From: Prevotella sp.
GTDB taxonomy: Bacteria; Bacteroidota; Bacteroidia; Bacteroidales; Bacteroidaceae
Reading direction: 5' to 3'
Assembly: GCA_017548275.1 (NCBI GenBank)
Contig: JAFZAH010000003.1
Coordinates: forward strand, 1-64,000
DNA length: 64,000 bases
Below the pieces are notes generated by a model, which ran no database searches, had not been told where the DNA came from, and saw only the letters and a program-made list of their open reading frames with translations. Within the stretch, counting starts at the first letter, position 1. Every line of letters starts with the position of its first letter. A program made the translations under genes and the position numbers. Shown piece after piece: positions 30,571 through 40,112 of this stretch.

Positions 30571-31236
30571 ATGAGAAAAATTCTGTATTTTCTGTTCACA
30601 TTCGGTCTGTTGACAGCAGCATGTTCAGGCCGTTCGTCTGAGCCAGAGGAATCAACCAAAGACTCCCTGCCCATCCTTGTGTCGAAAATACAGAAGTGCT
30701 CTCGGCTCTATACAACTGAGTATCAGGTGCATAAGATAGTGACACACAATGACCAAAAGTCATTTGAAGGCAGTATCTTCGGTCACAAGTTCAGTTGGAA
30801 TATACCCGCTACGACGCGCAAAGTAGCCATCCCGATATATGCCACACTGAAGGGTTATGTGGATTTTAGCGATTTTTCCGCAGCCAATGTACGTCGCGAC
30901 AGCAACCGCATCGAGATTATCCTACCCGACCCTCAGGTGATTCTGACGAGCAGCCGTATCGACCACAAACGCGTTAAAGACCGCGTGTCGTTCTTCCGTT
31001 CCAATTTCTCTGACGAAGAACTGAGCAGTTTTGAGCGACAGGGCCGACAGAGCATCATTAACAGCATTCCCAAGTTGGATATTCAGGAGCGGACACGTGT
31101 GAGTGCCACACGTCTGCTCATCCCCATTGTCGAGAAATTCGGCTACAGTCCCGATGCCATTACCGTCTCGTTCCGCAAGGAGTTCACGCCCGACTCGCTC
31201 ATCATTATTGACCAATCAGAGAAGCACGGCCTATGA
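30571..31236 (+). CDS. DUF4230 lipoprotein
   Basis: A 221-residue exported protein (lipobox LLTAACS, Cys18) of the DUF4230 family. The mature part has the family core: RLYTTEYQVHKIV, a VAIPIYATLKGYVDFS strand and a long helical C-terminal region (DRVSFFRSNFSDEELSSFE onward). The function of the family is unknown. It overlaps a second DUF4230 gene by four bases (ATGA), and such tandem pairs are usual in Bacteroidales, suggesting a two-part envelope complex. Confidence 0.83.
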   Translation: MRKILYFLFTFGLLTAACSGRSSEPEESTKDSLPILVSKIQKCSRLYTTEYQVHKIVTHNDQKSFEGSIFGHKFSWNIPATTRKVAIPIYATLKGYVDFSDFSAANVRRDSNRIEIILPDPQVILTSSRIDHKRVKDRVSFFRSNFSDEELSSFERQGRQSIINSIPKLDIQERTRVSATRLLIPIVEKFGYSPDAITVSFRKEFTPDSLIIIDQSEKHGL

Positions 31237-31835
31237 GACGCAACCGACAAGAGAAGAACTTCGGCATCAAGTTGCTGGGCGACATCACCGCCATGATACT
31301 CATCGGTATGGTGATAACCCTAATTATCACCGGCACGGAGACATCATTCCGCATCTCGAAGAGCGAACGCATCAATATCACCCCCATCCGTGTACAAGAC
31401 ATCCGCGAGATTGGCCAGTGGGAGTTTCTCTCTGTCGCTGACGAGGAACTGGTCGATACCCTACATGAGCATTGGTGGCGCGACAAGGAACTGATTCGCA
31501 TCTACCGTGGCACACTGCGTTTAGGCATCGACTTGGGCAAGGCCAAGGAACAATGGATACATTTGCAAGGCGACACAGCCATAGTGGAGTTGCCAGGCAT
31601 TGAGTTGCTCGATGATGATTTCATCGACGAGGCCAACAGCGAGGCATTTTTCGAGACGGGCTCATGGGACCAGGACGCCCGCGAAGCGCTTTACCAAAAG
31701 GCCAAACGACAGATGTACGAACGCTGCTATACGCGAGAGAACATCCTTCAAGCAGAAGAGAACGCCAAGGAACAATTGGCACAATTTGTCAAGGCGATGG
31801 GATTCGAGCATGCGGTGGTGAAATTGGAGAAATAA
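31233..31835 (+). CDS. DUF4230 protein with membrane anchor
   Basis: A 200-residue paralogue of the gene before it, carrying one N-terminal membrane helix (about residues 14-35) instead of a lipobox. Shared features are an IGQWEFLSVADEELVDT strand, YRGTLRLGIDLGKA, and a long helical C-terminal half. One DUF4230 member tied to the inner membrane and one lipidated suggests a pair that spans or tethers parts of the envelope; this is inference. Confidence 0.8.
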   Translation: MRRNRQEKNFGIKLLGDITAMILIGMVITLIITGTETSFRISKSERINITPIRVQDIREIGQWEFLSVADEELVDTLHEHWWRDKELIRIYRGTLRLGIDLGKAKEQWIHLQGDTAIVELPGIELLDDDFIDEANSEAFFETGSWDQDAREALYQKAKRQMYERCYTRENILQAEENAKEQLAQFVKAMGFEHAVVKLEK

Positions 31836-31950
31836 AGCCTGCTCTAACTCCGCCTGGGGAGAATAATGGAGTTAAAGGAGAGAAAAAGGGATGTTAAGGG
31901 GAAAAAGGACAATACTATGCTAATCACGTTGATGGGGGATGTTTATTTGC

Positions 31951-33297
31951 ATGGAATCGATTAACAATATATTCAGCGAGTTGAGCGGGATATTATGGGG
32001 TTGGCCCATGATTATCCTGTTGTTAGGTACCCACCTATATCTGACTATCCGCTTGCGTTTTCCGCAGCGGAAAGTGTTCACTGCCATCCGTCTGTCAGTG
32101 AAGCGTGACAAAGGCGCTGCGGGGGATGTGTCGCAGTTTGGCGCCTTGGCAACGGCTTTGGCGGCAACGATTGGTACGGGTAATATTATCGGAGTGGCCA
32201 CGGCCATTGCATTGGGCGGTCCTGGAGCGGTGTTGTGGTGCTGGTTAACGGGAGTCTTCGGCATGGCGACGAAATACGCTGAAGGATTGCTTGCCATCAA
32301 ATACCGTGAGAAGACGAGCGACGGGCGCATGCTCGGGGGTCCGATGTATGCGCTGGAGAAGGGACTCGGTTGGAAATGGATGGCCGTACTGTTTGCGCTG
32401 TTCACAGCACTGGCATCGTTCGGTATCGGCAACACGGTACAGGCTAACGCCATTGCCACTATCGCTGACGAGACATATAACATCTCGCCCTATCTGACAG
32501 GGGGTGTGGTATGCGCGCTGACGGCTCTGGTCGTGCTTGGCGGCGTGAAGAGCATTGCCCGCGTGTGCGGGATGCTGGTGCCGTTTATGGCATTTTTCTA
32601 TGTGGCGGGATGTATTTATATCCTGATAGTTAACAGCCAGTACGTTTGGCCTGCCATCCAGTTGATTTGCGAATCAGCGTTCCGTCCTGAGGCTGCCGGC
32701 GGTGGTTTTGTTGGCGCGACGGTGATGATGGCGGCGCGTTTCGGTATCGCGCGCGGACTGTTCTCGAATGAATCGGGTTTAGGTTCCGCACCTATCGTGG
32801 CAGCCGCGGCACAAACACGCAACCCTGTTCGTCAGGCGCTTGTGTCGAGCACGGGCACGTTCTGGGACACCGTGGTCATCTGCGCACTGACGGGCATCGT
32901 GGTGGTAAGCAGTATCATCGCCTACCCTGACATCAGTTACGACAACGGTGCGACGCTGACGAAGATGGCGTTTAGCAAGATACCCTACGTGGGTGCGCCG
33001 CTGCTCAGTTTCGGTCTGCTCACCTTTGCCTTCAGCACCATACTCGGATGGAGTTATTACGGTGAACGCGCCGTAGAATACATGAAAGGACGTCGCTGGA
33101 TGCTCGTCTATCGGGTGCTGTATATCATAGCGGTGTTCGTGGGCAGCATTGTCAATCTGGCGGTGGTGTGGAACTTCGCCGACTGCATGAACGCCTTGAT
33201 GGCTATTCCTAACCTGCTGGCACTGCTGTTCCTTAGCCGTATCCTCGTCAGCGAGACGCGGAAATATCTTTGGAGCGGACGGCTTGATGAGGAATGA
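31951..33297 (+). CDS. Alanine/glycine:cation symporter (AGCS family)
   Basis: A 448-residue inner membrane symporter of the AGCS family, which takes up alanine or glycine with sodium. Family motifs are visible: ATALAATIGTGNIIGVA, GGPGAVLWCWLTGVFGMATKYAEG and FGIARGLFSNESGLGSAPI. About eleven membrane helices are predicted. ATG 31951 (MESINNIF) was chosen; an in-frame ATG four codons upstream is possible. A heptamer repeat array begins 5 bases after the stop. Confidence 0.92.
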   Translation: MESINNIFSELSGILWGWPMIILLLGTHLYLTIRLRFPQRKVFTAIRLSVKRDKGAAGDVSQFGALATALAATIGTGNIIGVATAIALGGPGAVLWCWLTGVFGMATKYAEGLLAIKYREKTSDGRMLGGPMYALEKGLGWKWMAVLFALFTALASFGIGNTVQANAIATIADETYNISPYLTGGVVCALTALVVLGGVKSIARVCGMLVPFMAFFYVAGCIYILIVNSQYVWPAIQLICESAFRPEAAGGGFVGATVMMAARFGIARGLFSNESGLGSAPIVAAAAQTRNPVRQALVSSTGTFWDTVVICALTGIVVVSSIIAYPDISYDNGATLTKMAFSKIPYVGAPLLSFGLLTFAFSTILGWSYYGERAVEYMKGRRWMLVYRVLYIIAVFVGSIVNLAVVWNFADCMNALMAIPNLLALLFLSRILVSETRKYLWSGRLDEE

Positions 33298-33302
33298 ATT
33301 AC

Positions 33303-33400
33303 GTGGAACGTTGAACGTTGAAGGTTGAAGGTTGAACGTTGAAGGTTGAACGTTGAACATGGAACGTTGAACGTGGAACATTGAACGTGGAACGTTGAAC
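33303..33400. repeat. Heptamer array GTTGAAC/GTGGAAC (14 units)
   Basis: Fourteen head-to-tail 7-base units (GTTGAAC, GTTGAAG, GTGGAAC, ATGGAAC, ATTGAAC), 98 bases with no length change. Variation sits only at fixed positions 1, 3 and 7 of the unit. A second array of the same family and the same number of units is at 39466-39563. Confidence 0.92.
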
Positions 33401-33517
33401 GTTTGCCGTAATCATAAACTCTTAGACAGCCACCTCCCTAACCTACCCCGAAGGGAGGGAACAGATAGAATACTAAACACTCACCCCTAAACCCTAAACA
33501 ATTAACATTCAACCCAA

Positions 33518-34372
33518 ATGAAAAAAGCACTCTTCACGCTGTTGGCCGCTATAATGATTGTAGCAGGATGTACCATAAAAGCGGAAAAACAAAATGCTGT
33601 CGGGCAAGGAAGCGCCGACCCTACGACGCTCAACACTCAATCCACCACAACGAATGTGACAGATTCAAAATCTCAACCCTCAAATCTCAATTCTCAAACC
33701 AAATCTATGGATACATTTAAGACAAAATCGGGTAAGGAAGTGACATTCCACCCCATCAAACACGCAAGCATGGCTATCTCTTACGACGGCCGCGAAATTC
33801 AAGTTGACCCCGTGATCAAAGGGGCACAACCTGTGACAGACTATACAAAATGGCCGAAAGCCGACTATATTTTCATCACGCACGAGCATTTCGACCATTT
33901 GGACAAAGATGCCGTGGCTCAGTTGTCAAAGGCTTCGACGGTGATAGTGACGAACCCCAACAGTGCGGAGATTCTGGGCAAAGGAAAGGTGATGAAAAAC
34001 GGCGACGAACTGCGTCTTGCCGACGATATCATGGTATATGCCGTACCTGCCTATAACACGACGGAGGGACACCTGCAGTTCCACCCTAAAGGTCGAGACA
34101 ACGGGTTCATCCTCGAGATAGACGGTTTGCGCATCTATATCGCGGGCGATACAGAGGACATTCCTGAGATGGCTGACATCAGCAACATCGACGTGGCGTT
34201 CATGCCCTGCAACCAGCCTTACACGATGACCCCTGCACAATTGCGCCGCGCCGCCGACATGGTGAGCCCGAAAGTGCTCTATCCCTACCACTTCGGACAA
34301 ACGCCTGTGGATGAGATGGTACGCGCCATCGACGGAACAGGTATCGACGTCCGCATCAGGGACTTCCAATAA
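33518..34372 (+). CDS. UlaG-like MBL-fold metallo-hydrolase, lipoprotein
   Basis: A 284-residue protein with a lipoprotein signal (IMIVAGCT, Cys18), a Ser/Thr/Asn/Gln-rich linker (about residues 25-65) and a metallo-beta-lactamase domain: metal site HEHFDHLDKD (near 127), AGDTED and a late LYPYHFG. UlaG-type hydrolases act on lactones, but in Bacteroides the family's substrates are mostly unknown. Part of the linker (33663-33707) is written by heptamer repeat DNA. An internal ATG at 33709 (MDTFKTKSG) begins just after that stretch and would give a cytoplasmic form of normal UlaG size. Confidence 0.85.
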   Translation: MKKALFTLLAAIMIVAGCTIKAEKQNAVGQGSADPTTLNTQSTTTNVTDSKSQPSNLNSQTKSMDTFKTKSGKEVTFHPIKHASMAISYDGREIQVDPVIKGAQPVTDYTKWPKADYIFITHEHFDHLDKDAVAQLSKASTVIVTNPNSAEILGKGKVMKNGDELRLADDIMVYAVPAYNTTEGHLQFHPKGRDNGFILEIDGLRIYIAGDTEDIPEMADISNIDVAFMPCNQPYTMTPAQLRRAADMVSPKVLYPYHFGQTPVDEMVRAIDGTGIDVRIRDFQ

Positions 34373-34730
34373 AAGGGGCAAGGAGCAAGGAGCAGGGGGT
34401 AAGAGATTACCCCAGAGGTGAGAGGTGAGAGGTTAGAACACTCAACACTAAACCCTAAACCTTTATCCATGTAATAGGGGCAGCACCTGAGCCTTGACTC
34501 AAATGCTGCCCCCAAGCAATCTTAATCCTGAAACAATGAATTGTTACCTTACTAAATACCTATCTATTAACTAACTAACCTAAAAACATATTATCTAACT
34601 ATATACCTATGTATTTCTTTTACCGATGCAAAGGTACGGCGATTCTACACCATGTGCCAACTTTTTTCAACAAAACGGGCGTTTTGTTCAGTCAATCGTT
34701 TGCATAAAGCAAAGAAGATGAGCACTAATA

Positions 34731-34830
34731 CTTATGTCAAAGGAATTTAGGAAATAAAGGGATATCGGCTGACGCCAAGGGTTTTCGGAAAGAAATTGGA
34801 ATAATTAGAATAATTAGGCCATGAATTATT
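34731..34830. repeat. Interspersed repeat family, copy 1
   Basis: Begins near GTCAAAGGAATTTAGGAA and contains the common core GGCTGACGCC, TTTCGGAAAGAAATT and a tail of GGAATAATT units. Relatives lie at 39599-39960, 45367-45560 and 47099-47580. Confidence 0.8.
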
Positions 34831-34990
34831 AAACATGAATGATCATGAATTTTAATGGCCATGAATTTTAATGAATATTTTGATGATTTATGGGGTTTAT
34901 ATGGGAATTGATGTTAGATACCCCGCCCCTGCTCCCGCCCCTTGAGGGGTGGGGAACTGGCTGACGCCCTTGAGACGATTACCAACCACT

Positions 34991-35054
34991 AAACCACCAA
35001 ACAACTAAATGACCAAATGACTAAACGACCAGATGACTAAACGACTAAACGACC
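34991..35054. repeat. Octamer array AAACGACC/AAATGACT (8 units)
   Basis: Eight 8-base units: AAACCACC, AAACAACT, AAATGACC, AAATGACT, AAACGACC, AGATGACT, AAACGACT, AAACGACC. It lies just beyond the terminator of the first small gene; a sister array of the same size lies in the same place beside the second (40113-40176). Confidence 0.88.
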
Positions 35055-35061
35055 AAGGGAT

Positions 35062-35099
35062 GACGGAAAAAGCGGGAAACGACTCACGTCGCCTCCCGC
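35062..35099 (-). terminator. Terminator of surface cassette 1
   Basis: On the minus strand GCGGGA pairs with TCCCGC and CGAC with GTCG around a small loop, followed by TTTTTCC. It lies 56 bases after the small gene's stop and matches the terminator of cassette 2 in position while differing in stem sequence. Confidence 0.8.
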
Positions 35100-35154
35100 A
35101 AACAAACGAATGATATAGTTATTATTGATTCTTTTCTAATTGTTTTTTGCTGAT

Positions 35155-35421
35155 TTATTCCTCCCAGAGGGCGGAGTTAGCGCGGCTGTCCATGGTGCCG
35201 TCATCCTCGCCTATTCCGATAGCCCCGGCTATGCCTATGCCGTCAATCTCAGCGTATCCTTCATCCACCCATGCGGCATTACCATGGTCAGAAACGTCTA
35301 AGTCAGATCCGAATCGTGTTAAAGGTTCAAGTACTCTTCTCTCACCTGAGGCAGCACAAAGGTGTGCCTCTATCTGAACATGTGTGATTTCAACTTGCGG
35401 TGTAATATATGCTTGTTTCAT
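35155..35421 (-). CDS. Small protein following a leucine-rich surface protein (family unknown), member 1
   Basis: An 88-residue protein I cannot assign to a named family. It begins MKQAYITPQVEITHVQIEAHLCAASGE and ends NSALWEE. It is clearly related to the product of 40266-40535: both have YI/YV-x-PE or PQ near residue 5, a Cys-Ala pair near residue 23, a W-(V/I)-(D/N)-EGY segment mid-way and SR-x-N-x-x-LWE-(D/E) at the end. It has no signal peptide of the usual kind and is acidic. It starts 18 bases after the surface protein's stop, behind a strong ribosome-binding site (AAAGGAGG, 8 bases before ATG). A RiPP-like precursor, chaperone or regulator are all possible. Confidence 0.75.
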   Translation of the reverse strand: MKQAYITPQVEITHVQIEAHLCAASGERRVLEPLTRFGSDLDVSDHGNAAWVDEGYAEIDGIGIAGAIGIGEDDGTMDSRANSALWEE

Positions 35422-35439
35422 CTTTTCGTCCTCCTTTCT

Positions 35440-38400
35440 TTATCTGACCATGTATTTTTTTCCGTTGACAATATAGATGCCTTTTGGCAATCCGAGGAGT
35501 GACGTTCCTTCGCGTACTACTTGTCCGTTGATGTTAATCACCATGTCGATGTGCTTGACTGGTTTGTTCTCGGCTTTGGCCTCATTGATGATTTCCTGAA
35601 TCTCGTCGGCGGTCACCTCCTCAAATTCACCGAGGGCGAATGAGAATCCGTTAGCCTGTCCTTGATAGTGAATTTCGTCATGTCCGTTCTCCCATGCAGC
35701 AGCCTCATCGTTGGGCTGAATGATGGCAGTGTACTGCATCCAGTAGCCTCCACCGTTGTTTTTCGAGGTGTCGCGGCGATAAAATTTAGGCCATTTCTGC
35801 TCATCGCTCAATTGGCTGACAGCCTGCTCTATCTCCGCATCGGTCATATTTTCCGTATCGATATTGTTACCTTTGAGCCCGAGGAAATATGCGCCATTAG
35901 GAATCTTTTCTCCAGAGGTCACTTTACCGTTGGCATTCTTTTCGTTGGGCACAGGAGTACCTACGAACGTGTATTGGTATTTGCCGTCCTCAACTGGTTG
36001 CAGATAAACCGTCCGGTCTTTCAGGTTGATAACGTCATTGTCAGCAGCCGACCTTCTGACGGTAGACAACTTACATGTGACGGTGTTGGCCGCATATCCG
36101 GCTTTTACCTCTTCTAAAGCGTCCGGATCAACAGTGCCGTTGCTCTTGTAGAACTTCTTTTTGTATTCGACCTTAGGAATGTAGCAAGTGGAATATTTGC
36201 GTCTGTACGAGGGGCCTTCCACGTGTTTCGGGTGAAGCATATAAGGATGGTATGCACGCGCAAGGATACCTGCTATCTCGTTGTACTTGATTTTCTCGTC
36301 ATTGGTCGTTATGGTCTGCTTGTTAAACCATCCGCCTCCTTCGCCCTCGTATGTGGTGGTATGGTTGGAATCAAGCCAATCGGGCCATCCTTCTTCGCCC
36401 GGATTCACGCGCTGCAACTGGTCGTGTCCGAACTCGTCTTTCACGATTTTTGCGGGATGATACCATCTCTGCTCGACAGTCACGTTGATGCCGTTGATTG
36501 TCTCTTGGCCTAAAACCCGAACTTGGTCAAAGTAAGCCCCCGCCTTATCCATATAATAGGTATTGGCGATATTGGTAAAGAGGAAAAGCATTTTATCGGT
36601 GATGACACCGTTTTCGTCCATTTCCCCCTCCTCGAGAGCCACACCGCTGAATTCGCAGACATTAAAATCGGCATTGAAAGCAGACTTGAGTTGCTCTTCT
36701 GTACAGTTGAAGGGGAAGCAGATGGTGTACCATGTGTCGTCGAACACCTTGCTGAAGATTTCCTCATGGGGATCATAACTGTCCATATAGACGAACTGGC
36801 GCCATGCGAGGTTGGAATAATTACCGTCTTGCACCACTTGGTATTTGCCGTTGTTGATAGCCTTTTCGACAAGCCCCATGATATAACGCATCTCGTTTTC
36901 CTTGAGGTTGTGGCTGGGCCAGCGGCGGCCGTCTTGATCAGGATAAGCATAACAATCGGTAAAGAGCGGTTCGTCGTAAATACGCTGAACAACATTGACC
37001 CAATCGTCATCATTGCCGAACTCACCTGTGATTTCGACGCCTAAGATATTTTGAGCGGCAGATTTGTCTTTATTTTGGATAGCCGTCAAGAGGTCAGCGT
37101 TATGATACCAGGGATTACCTTTGAGGAAATAATCCATGGTGTCGATTTGCTTGTCACCGACTGTCACGGTCTGACCACTTGCGGGGTAATGGATTTCAAC
37201 GATGCTGTTATTTCCAACAACCACGCTGCGGAAGAAATCGTCGGCCTCATCAGAAGTCATGTTTGCCATGAGACTTCCTTCATTGGGATTGACAAGACTG
37301 GTGTTGGCATTGAGCGCATATTGTCCGAACGAACTGTCATCTGTGTTACCCGTCAGAGGTTTGATCAACGGAAGATTAGTCGGGTCGTTCTGTGTGAGAT
37401 AGAGGTCGCGGATGCCAGAGTTTCTGAAAGCCGACTCGCCAATCCACGTCACGCCCTCCGGAATGACAATCAATGGGAGCGACACACAGTTTTCAAACGA
37501 GCCCTCCGGGATGCTGGTCAGCGAGTTCGGCAGTCGCACCGACTCGAGCATGTGGCAGTTGTAGAACATCTTCACACCGATATTCTCCAGTCCCTCGGGC
37601 AAGATAGCGGTTTTCAAGGCTCTGCACTCCTCGAAAATGCTTGCTCCGAAATCGAGGTGTGTGATACCTCTCGCGAACTCAACGGAAGTCAGCGCATCGC
37701 ATGACATGAACGCTCCGTCGCCGATGCTTGTGACATTCGCGTCAATCTCGACCATCTGCAGGTTATCACAATTTTTGAAGGCTTCGCTACCGATACTTGT
37801 GATGTTATTGGGGAAATCGATATTCTCCACTTCGCATCCCTTTGCGAAATCGCCGGGTATCTTGTCGTAACTGCTGTCTGTGGGCAGTATCAGGGTACGC
37901 ACATGTTTGAATTTGCTTGAGAGTTTGACACCCCCACCAAAAGCATCAGCATCGCTGATTTTTGCCTCCGACAGGTCGAGTTCTCTGAGTGAGGTTGTTT
38001 GGTCATTATTGCCCTCTCCGGCATGACCATCGAGTCCGCTCCAGTCAGAGTCAGAGATTGTGTTTTTGAGTTTCAGTCTGACCACGTTGAGCAACGCCTG
38101 TTTCTCGGCAGCGGAGAGTTTATTATTACCTGTGAGGTTGCTACCGATAACATCGGTCTCGTCATGAGAGTCGAAGACGACGACATCACCTTTCTCATTA
38201 TCACACTCGATGGTGACGTAATTGCCGAGCACAATCTTATTGACCGTGAAACCGGCAGCAATGAGTTGCTGTTTGATTTCATTGTAGTCAACAGAAGCGC
38301 CTGTGACGGTCAGTGTACCGGTTGCCTTGTCATAGGTATAACCGGGGCCGTTGACGGTTTGCACGTTGGCGGCAGTGATGCCATAACCACTCATCACCTG

Positions 38401-39174
38401 GCTGATGGTTTTCGACTCAGTGGTACCCATGGTGAGCACGGGCGACTCCCAAGAAGTGGGGGTGTCAGGAATATCTGCAACCCACTGTCCGTTTTCCACA
38501 TACCAATAGACACCGCCCACCGCGATGAACTGGTTATCACCGGAAGGTGCGGCGGGCATCTCATCGGAAGTGGAATAATATGTCAGGTTTTCCTTTCTTT
38601 CACCATTATTATACCCTATTTCATTCCAAACGCGGTCTTTTCTGAAATAACTATAGGTGTATTTCAATACCTTAAAATAATAGGTGCCTTGATTTAGATG
38701 TTGGTTTCCAATCTGTTCGGCGCCAACTAGGTGGATATCCTCCTCATCTACTCCTTGGGGTGCGGTAGTGGATGGGCCTGTTGTGGTTCCGTTGCCTCCA
38801 AATTCGTCTTCCACTACTGTGATGTAATACTCATAATAGGTGCCAGTTGGAATGCCGACCACATCACCAGCACTTCCTTCATTGGCATGGGCGGTGTTAA
38901 TGTTTTCCGTCGTCCATCCCTCGTTGTTTTTATAACTGACATTGTTGCCAGCCTCGCTTTGTGATATGGGATTCCATTTTGTACCTGACTGATACAATGT
39001 GGCACCGACGAGCGCCTGATACCCCCCATTGGCGTTCTCCGTTGGAGTCCCGCTATGATACAAGAAGAATGTACCAGAAGCACCTTTCTGAAGAGCGTGT
39101 TTTGGACCTTGATTTTGTGCGTTTGCGCTCATGGCAAACAGTGCTGTCACCAACAGCAACAAAATTTTTCGCAT
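35440..39174 (-). CDS. BspA-like leucine-rich repeat surface protein with C-terminal sorting-like tail
   Basis: A 1244-residue exported protein. Order: signal peptide (MRKILLLLVTALFAMSANAQ); a variable beta region; a stretch with LRELDLSEAKI near residue 400; five to seven LRR_5 (BspA-type) repeats at about 395-590 (patterns like ITSIGSEAFKNCDNLQ and VTSIGDGAFMSCDALT); a central module with DDTWYTICFPFNCTEEQ; and a tail VVREGTSLLGLPKGIYIVNGKKYMVR shortened here to its end GIYIVNGKKYMVR, which resembles the type A tail of type IX secretion cargo. BspA proteins bind host proteins or other bacteria, but this one's partner is unknown. It is followed by the small gene at 35155-35421. Confidence 0.85.
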   Translation of the reverse strand: MRKILLLLVTALFAMSANAQNQGPKHALQKGASGTFFLYHSGTPTENANGGYQALVGATLYQSGTKWNPISQSEAGNNVSYKNNEGWTTENINTAHANEGSAGDVVGIPTGTYYEYYITVVEDEFGGNGTTTGPSTTAPQGVDEEDIHLVGAEQIGNQHLNQGTYYFKVLKYTYSYFRKDRVWNEIGYNNGERKENLTYYSTSDEMPAAPSGDNQFIAVGGVYWYVENGQWVADIPDTPTSWESPVLTMGTTESKTISQVMSGYGITAANVQTVNGPGYTYDKATGTLTVTGASVDYNEIKQQLIAAGFTVNKIVLGNYVTIECDNEKGDVVVFDSHDETDVIGSNLTGNNKLSAAEKQALLNVVRLKLKNTISDSDWSGLDGHAGEGNNDQTTSLRELDLSEAKISDADAFGGGVKLSSKFKHVRTLILPTDSSYDKIPGDFAKGCEVENIDFPNNITSIGSEAFKNCDNLQMVEIDANVTSIGDGAFMSCDALTSVEFARGITHLDFGASIFEECRALKTAILPEGLENIGVKMFYNCHMLESVRLPNSLTSIPEGSFENCVSLPLIVIPEGVTWIGESAFRNSGIRDLYLTQNDPTNLPLIKPLTGNTDDSSFGQYALNANTSLVNPNEGSLMANMTSDEADDFFRSVVVGNNSIVEIHYPASGQTVTVGDKQIDTMDYFLKGNPWYHNADLLTAIQNKDKSAAQNILGVEITGEFGNDDDWVNVVQRIYDEPLFTDCYAYPDQDGRRWPSHNLKENEMRYIMGLVEKAINNGKYQVVQDGNYSNLAWRQFVYMDSYDPHEEIFSKVFDDTWYTICFPFNCTEEQLKSAFNADFNVCEFSGVALEEGEMDENGVITDKMLFLFTNIANTYYMDKAGAYFDQVRVLGQETINGINVTVEQRWYHPAKIVKDEFGHDQLQRVNPGEEGWPDWLDSNHTTTYEGEGGGWFNKQTITTNDEKIKYNEIAGILARAYHPYMLHPKHVEGPSYRRKYSTCYIPKVEYKKKFYKSNGTVDPDALEEVKAGYAANTVTCKLSTVRRSAADNDVINLKDRTVYLQPVEDGKYQYTFVGTPVPNEKNANGKVTSGEKIPNGAYFLGLKGNNIDTENMTDAEIEQAVSQLSDEQKWPKFYRRDTSKNNGGGYWMQYTAIIQPNDEAAAWENGHDEIHYQGQANGFSFALGEFEEVTADEIQEIINEAKAENKPVKHIDMVININGQVVREGTSLLGLPKGIYIVNGKKYMVR

Positions 39175-39262
39175 GTTAAAAAAGAGTAGAATAAATGAGT
39201 TAATAATAAGCCAATCCTATATCGTTCTATCACCCCGAAGGGTGATTCCTGAAAATTTTGTG

Positions 39263-39292
39263 CAAAAGTAGTACTTTTTATTTAATTACCAA
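39263..39292 (-). promoter_or_regulatory. Full Bacteroidetes promoter for surface protein 1
   Basis: On the minus strand TTGG (39289-39292), an 18-base spacer, then TACTTTTG (39263-39270). The leader to the start codon is about 85 bases. Confidence 0.75.
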
Positions 39293-39465
39293 GACGGAAT
39301 AAGTGTAAAAATACACCGTGAAAACTATATTTAACGTATCAAATCGTAACAAGAATTACAAAAAAATGATTTAGAACACTGTATGACAGTTTATTAAGCT
39401 GTAAGCAGGTTAAATGTAACGTGGTCAAAATTTAGGATTTGTTAACGCACACAGGAGAAAATCAC

Positions 39466-39563
39466 GTGGAAGGTGGAAGGTGGAACGTGGAACGTGGAAC
39501 ATGGAACGTTGAACATGGAACGTTGAACGTTGAACATGGAACGTGGAAGGTGGAACGTGGAGG
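39466..39563. repeat. Heptamer array GTGGAAC/GTTGAAC (14 units)
   Basis: Fourteen 7-base units of the same family as 33303-33400 (GTGGAAG, GTGGAAC, ATGGAAC, GTTGAAC), again 98 bases. The last unit is GTGGAGG. Confidence 0.92.
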
Positions 39564-39598
39564 ATGAGCAACAACGGATTGAACGGATTAAACGAATT

Positions 39599-39960
39599 TT
39601 ATGTCTAAGGAATTTAGGAAGAAAGGAATGACGGCTGACGCCGGGTGATTTCGGAAAGAAATTGAAATGAAACGAACACAGATCATGCGAATCGACACGA
39701 ATAATTGGGTCTAAGGAATTTAGGAAGAAAGGAATGACGGCTGACGTCTAGAACTTTCGGAAAGAAATTAGAATAATTGGAATAATTAACTAAAGAATTA
39801 TTTAAGTGGTTCCTCAATTCCTTGATTCCGTAGAATGAAACGAACACAAATCACACGAATCGACACGAATAATTGGGTCTAAGGAATTTAGGAGAAAAGG
39901 AATATCGGCTGACACCGGGATTTTGGAAAGAATTTGGAATAATTGGAATAATTAGGCCAT
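39599..39960. repeat. Interspersed repeat family, copies 2-4
   Basis: Three partial copies begin at about 39599, 39710 and 39876 with GTCTAAGGAATTTAGGA, then GGCTGAC-type core and GGAAAGAAATT. Copies end in one of two ways: an ATGAAACGAACACA...GACACGAATAATT tail or a run of GGAATAATT units. Copy 4 continues into the segment shared with 34731-35105. Confidence 0.85.
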
Positions 39961-40112
39961 GAATTATTTAACATGAATGACCATGAATTTTACATGAATA
40001 TTTTGATGATTAATGGGATTATATGGGAATTGATGTTAGATACCCCGCCCCTACCCCGCCCCTTAAAGGGGTGGGGAACTGGCTGACGCCCTTGAAATGA
40101 TTACCAACTACC

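Larger units (their letters stand above)
34373..35154. other. Gene-free repeat-rich region left of the first surface-protein cassette
   Basis: 782 bases without a gene. In order: a short GCAAGGA heptamer run (34377-34396), low-complexity and AT-rich sequence, a member of the 100-130-base interspersed family (34731-34830), ATGAATTTTA-rich sequence, a GC palindrome (34922-34955), an octamer array (34991-35054) and a terminator (35062-35099). From 34731 to 35105 it is a diverged copy of 39876-40225. Confidence 0.75.

Noticed and set aside
32779-33381. A long minus-strand open frame starting MFHVQRSMFNVQ over the heptamer array and the AGCS gene
   Set aside because: Its start is only the translated GTTGAAC array and the rest is antisense to a clear symporter gene.
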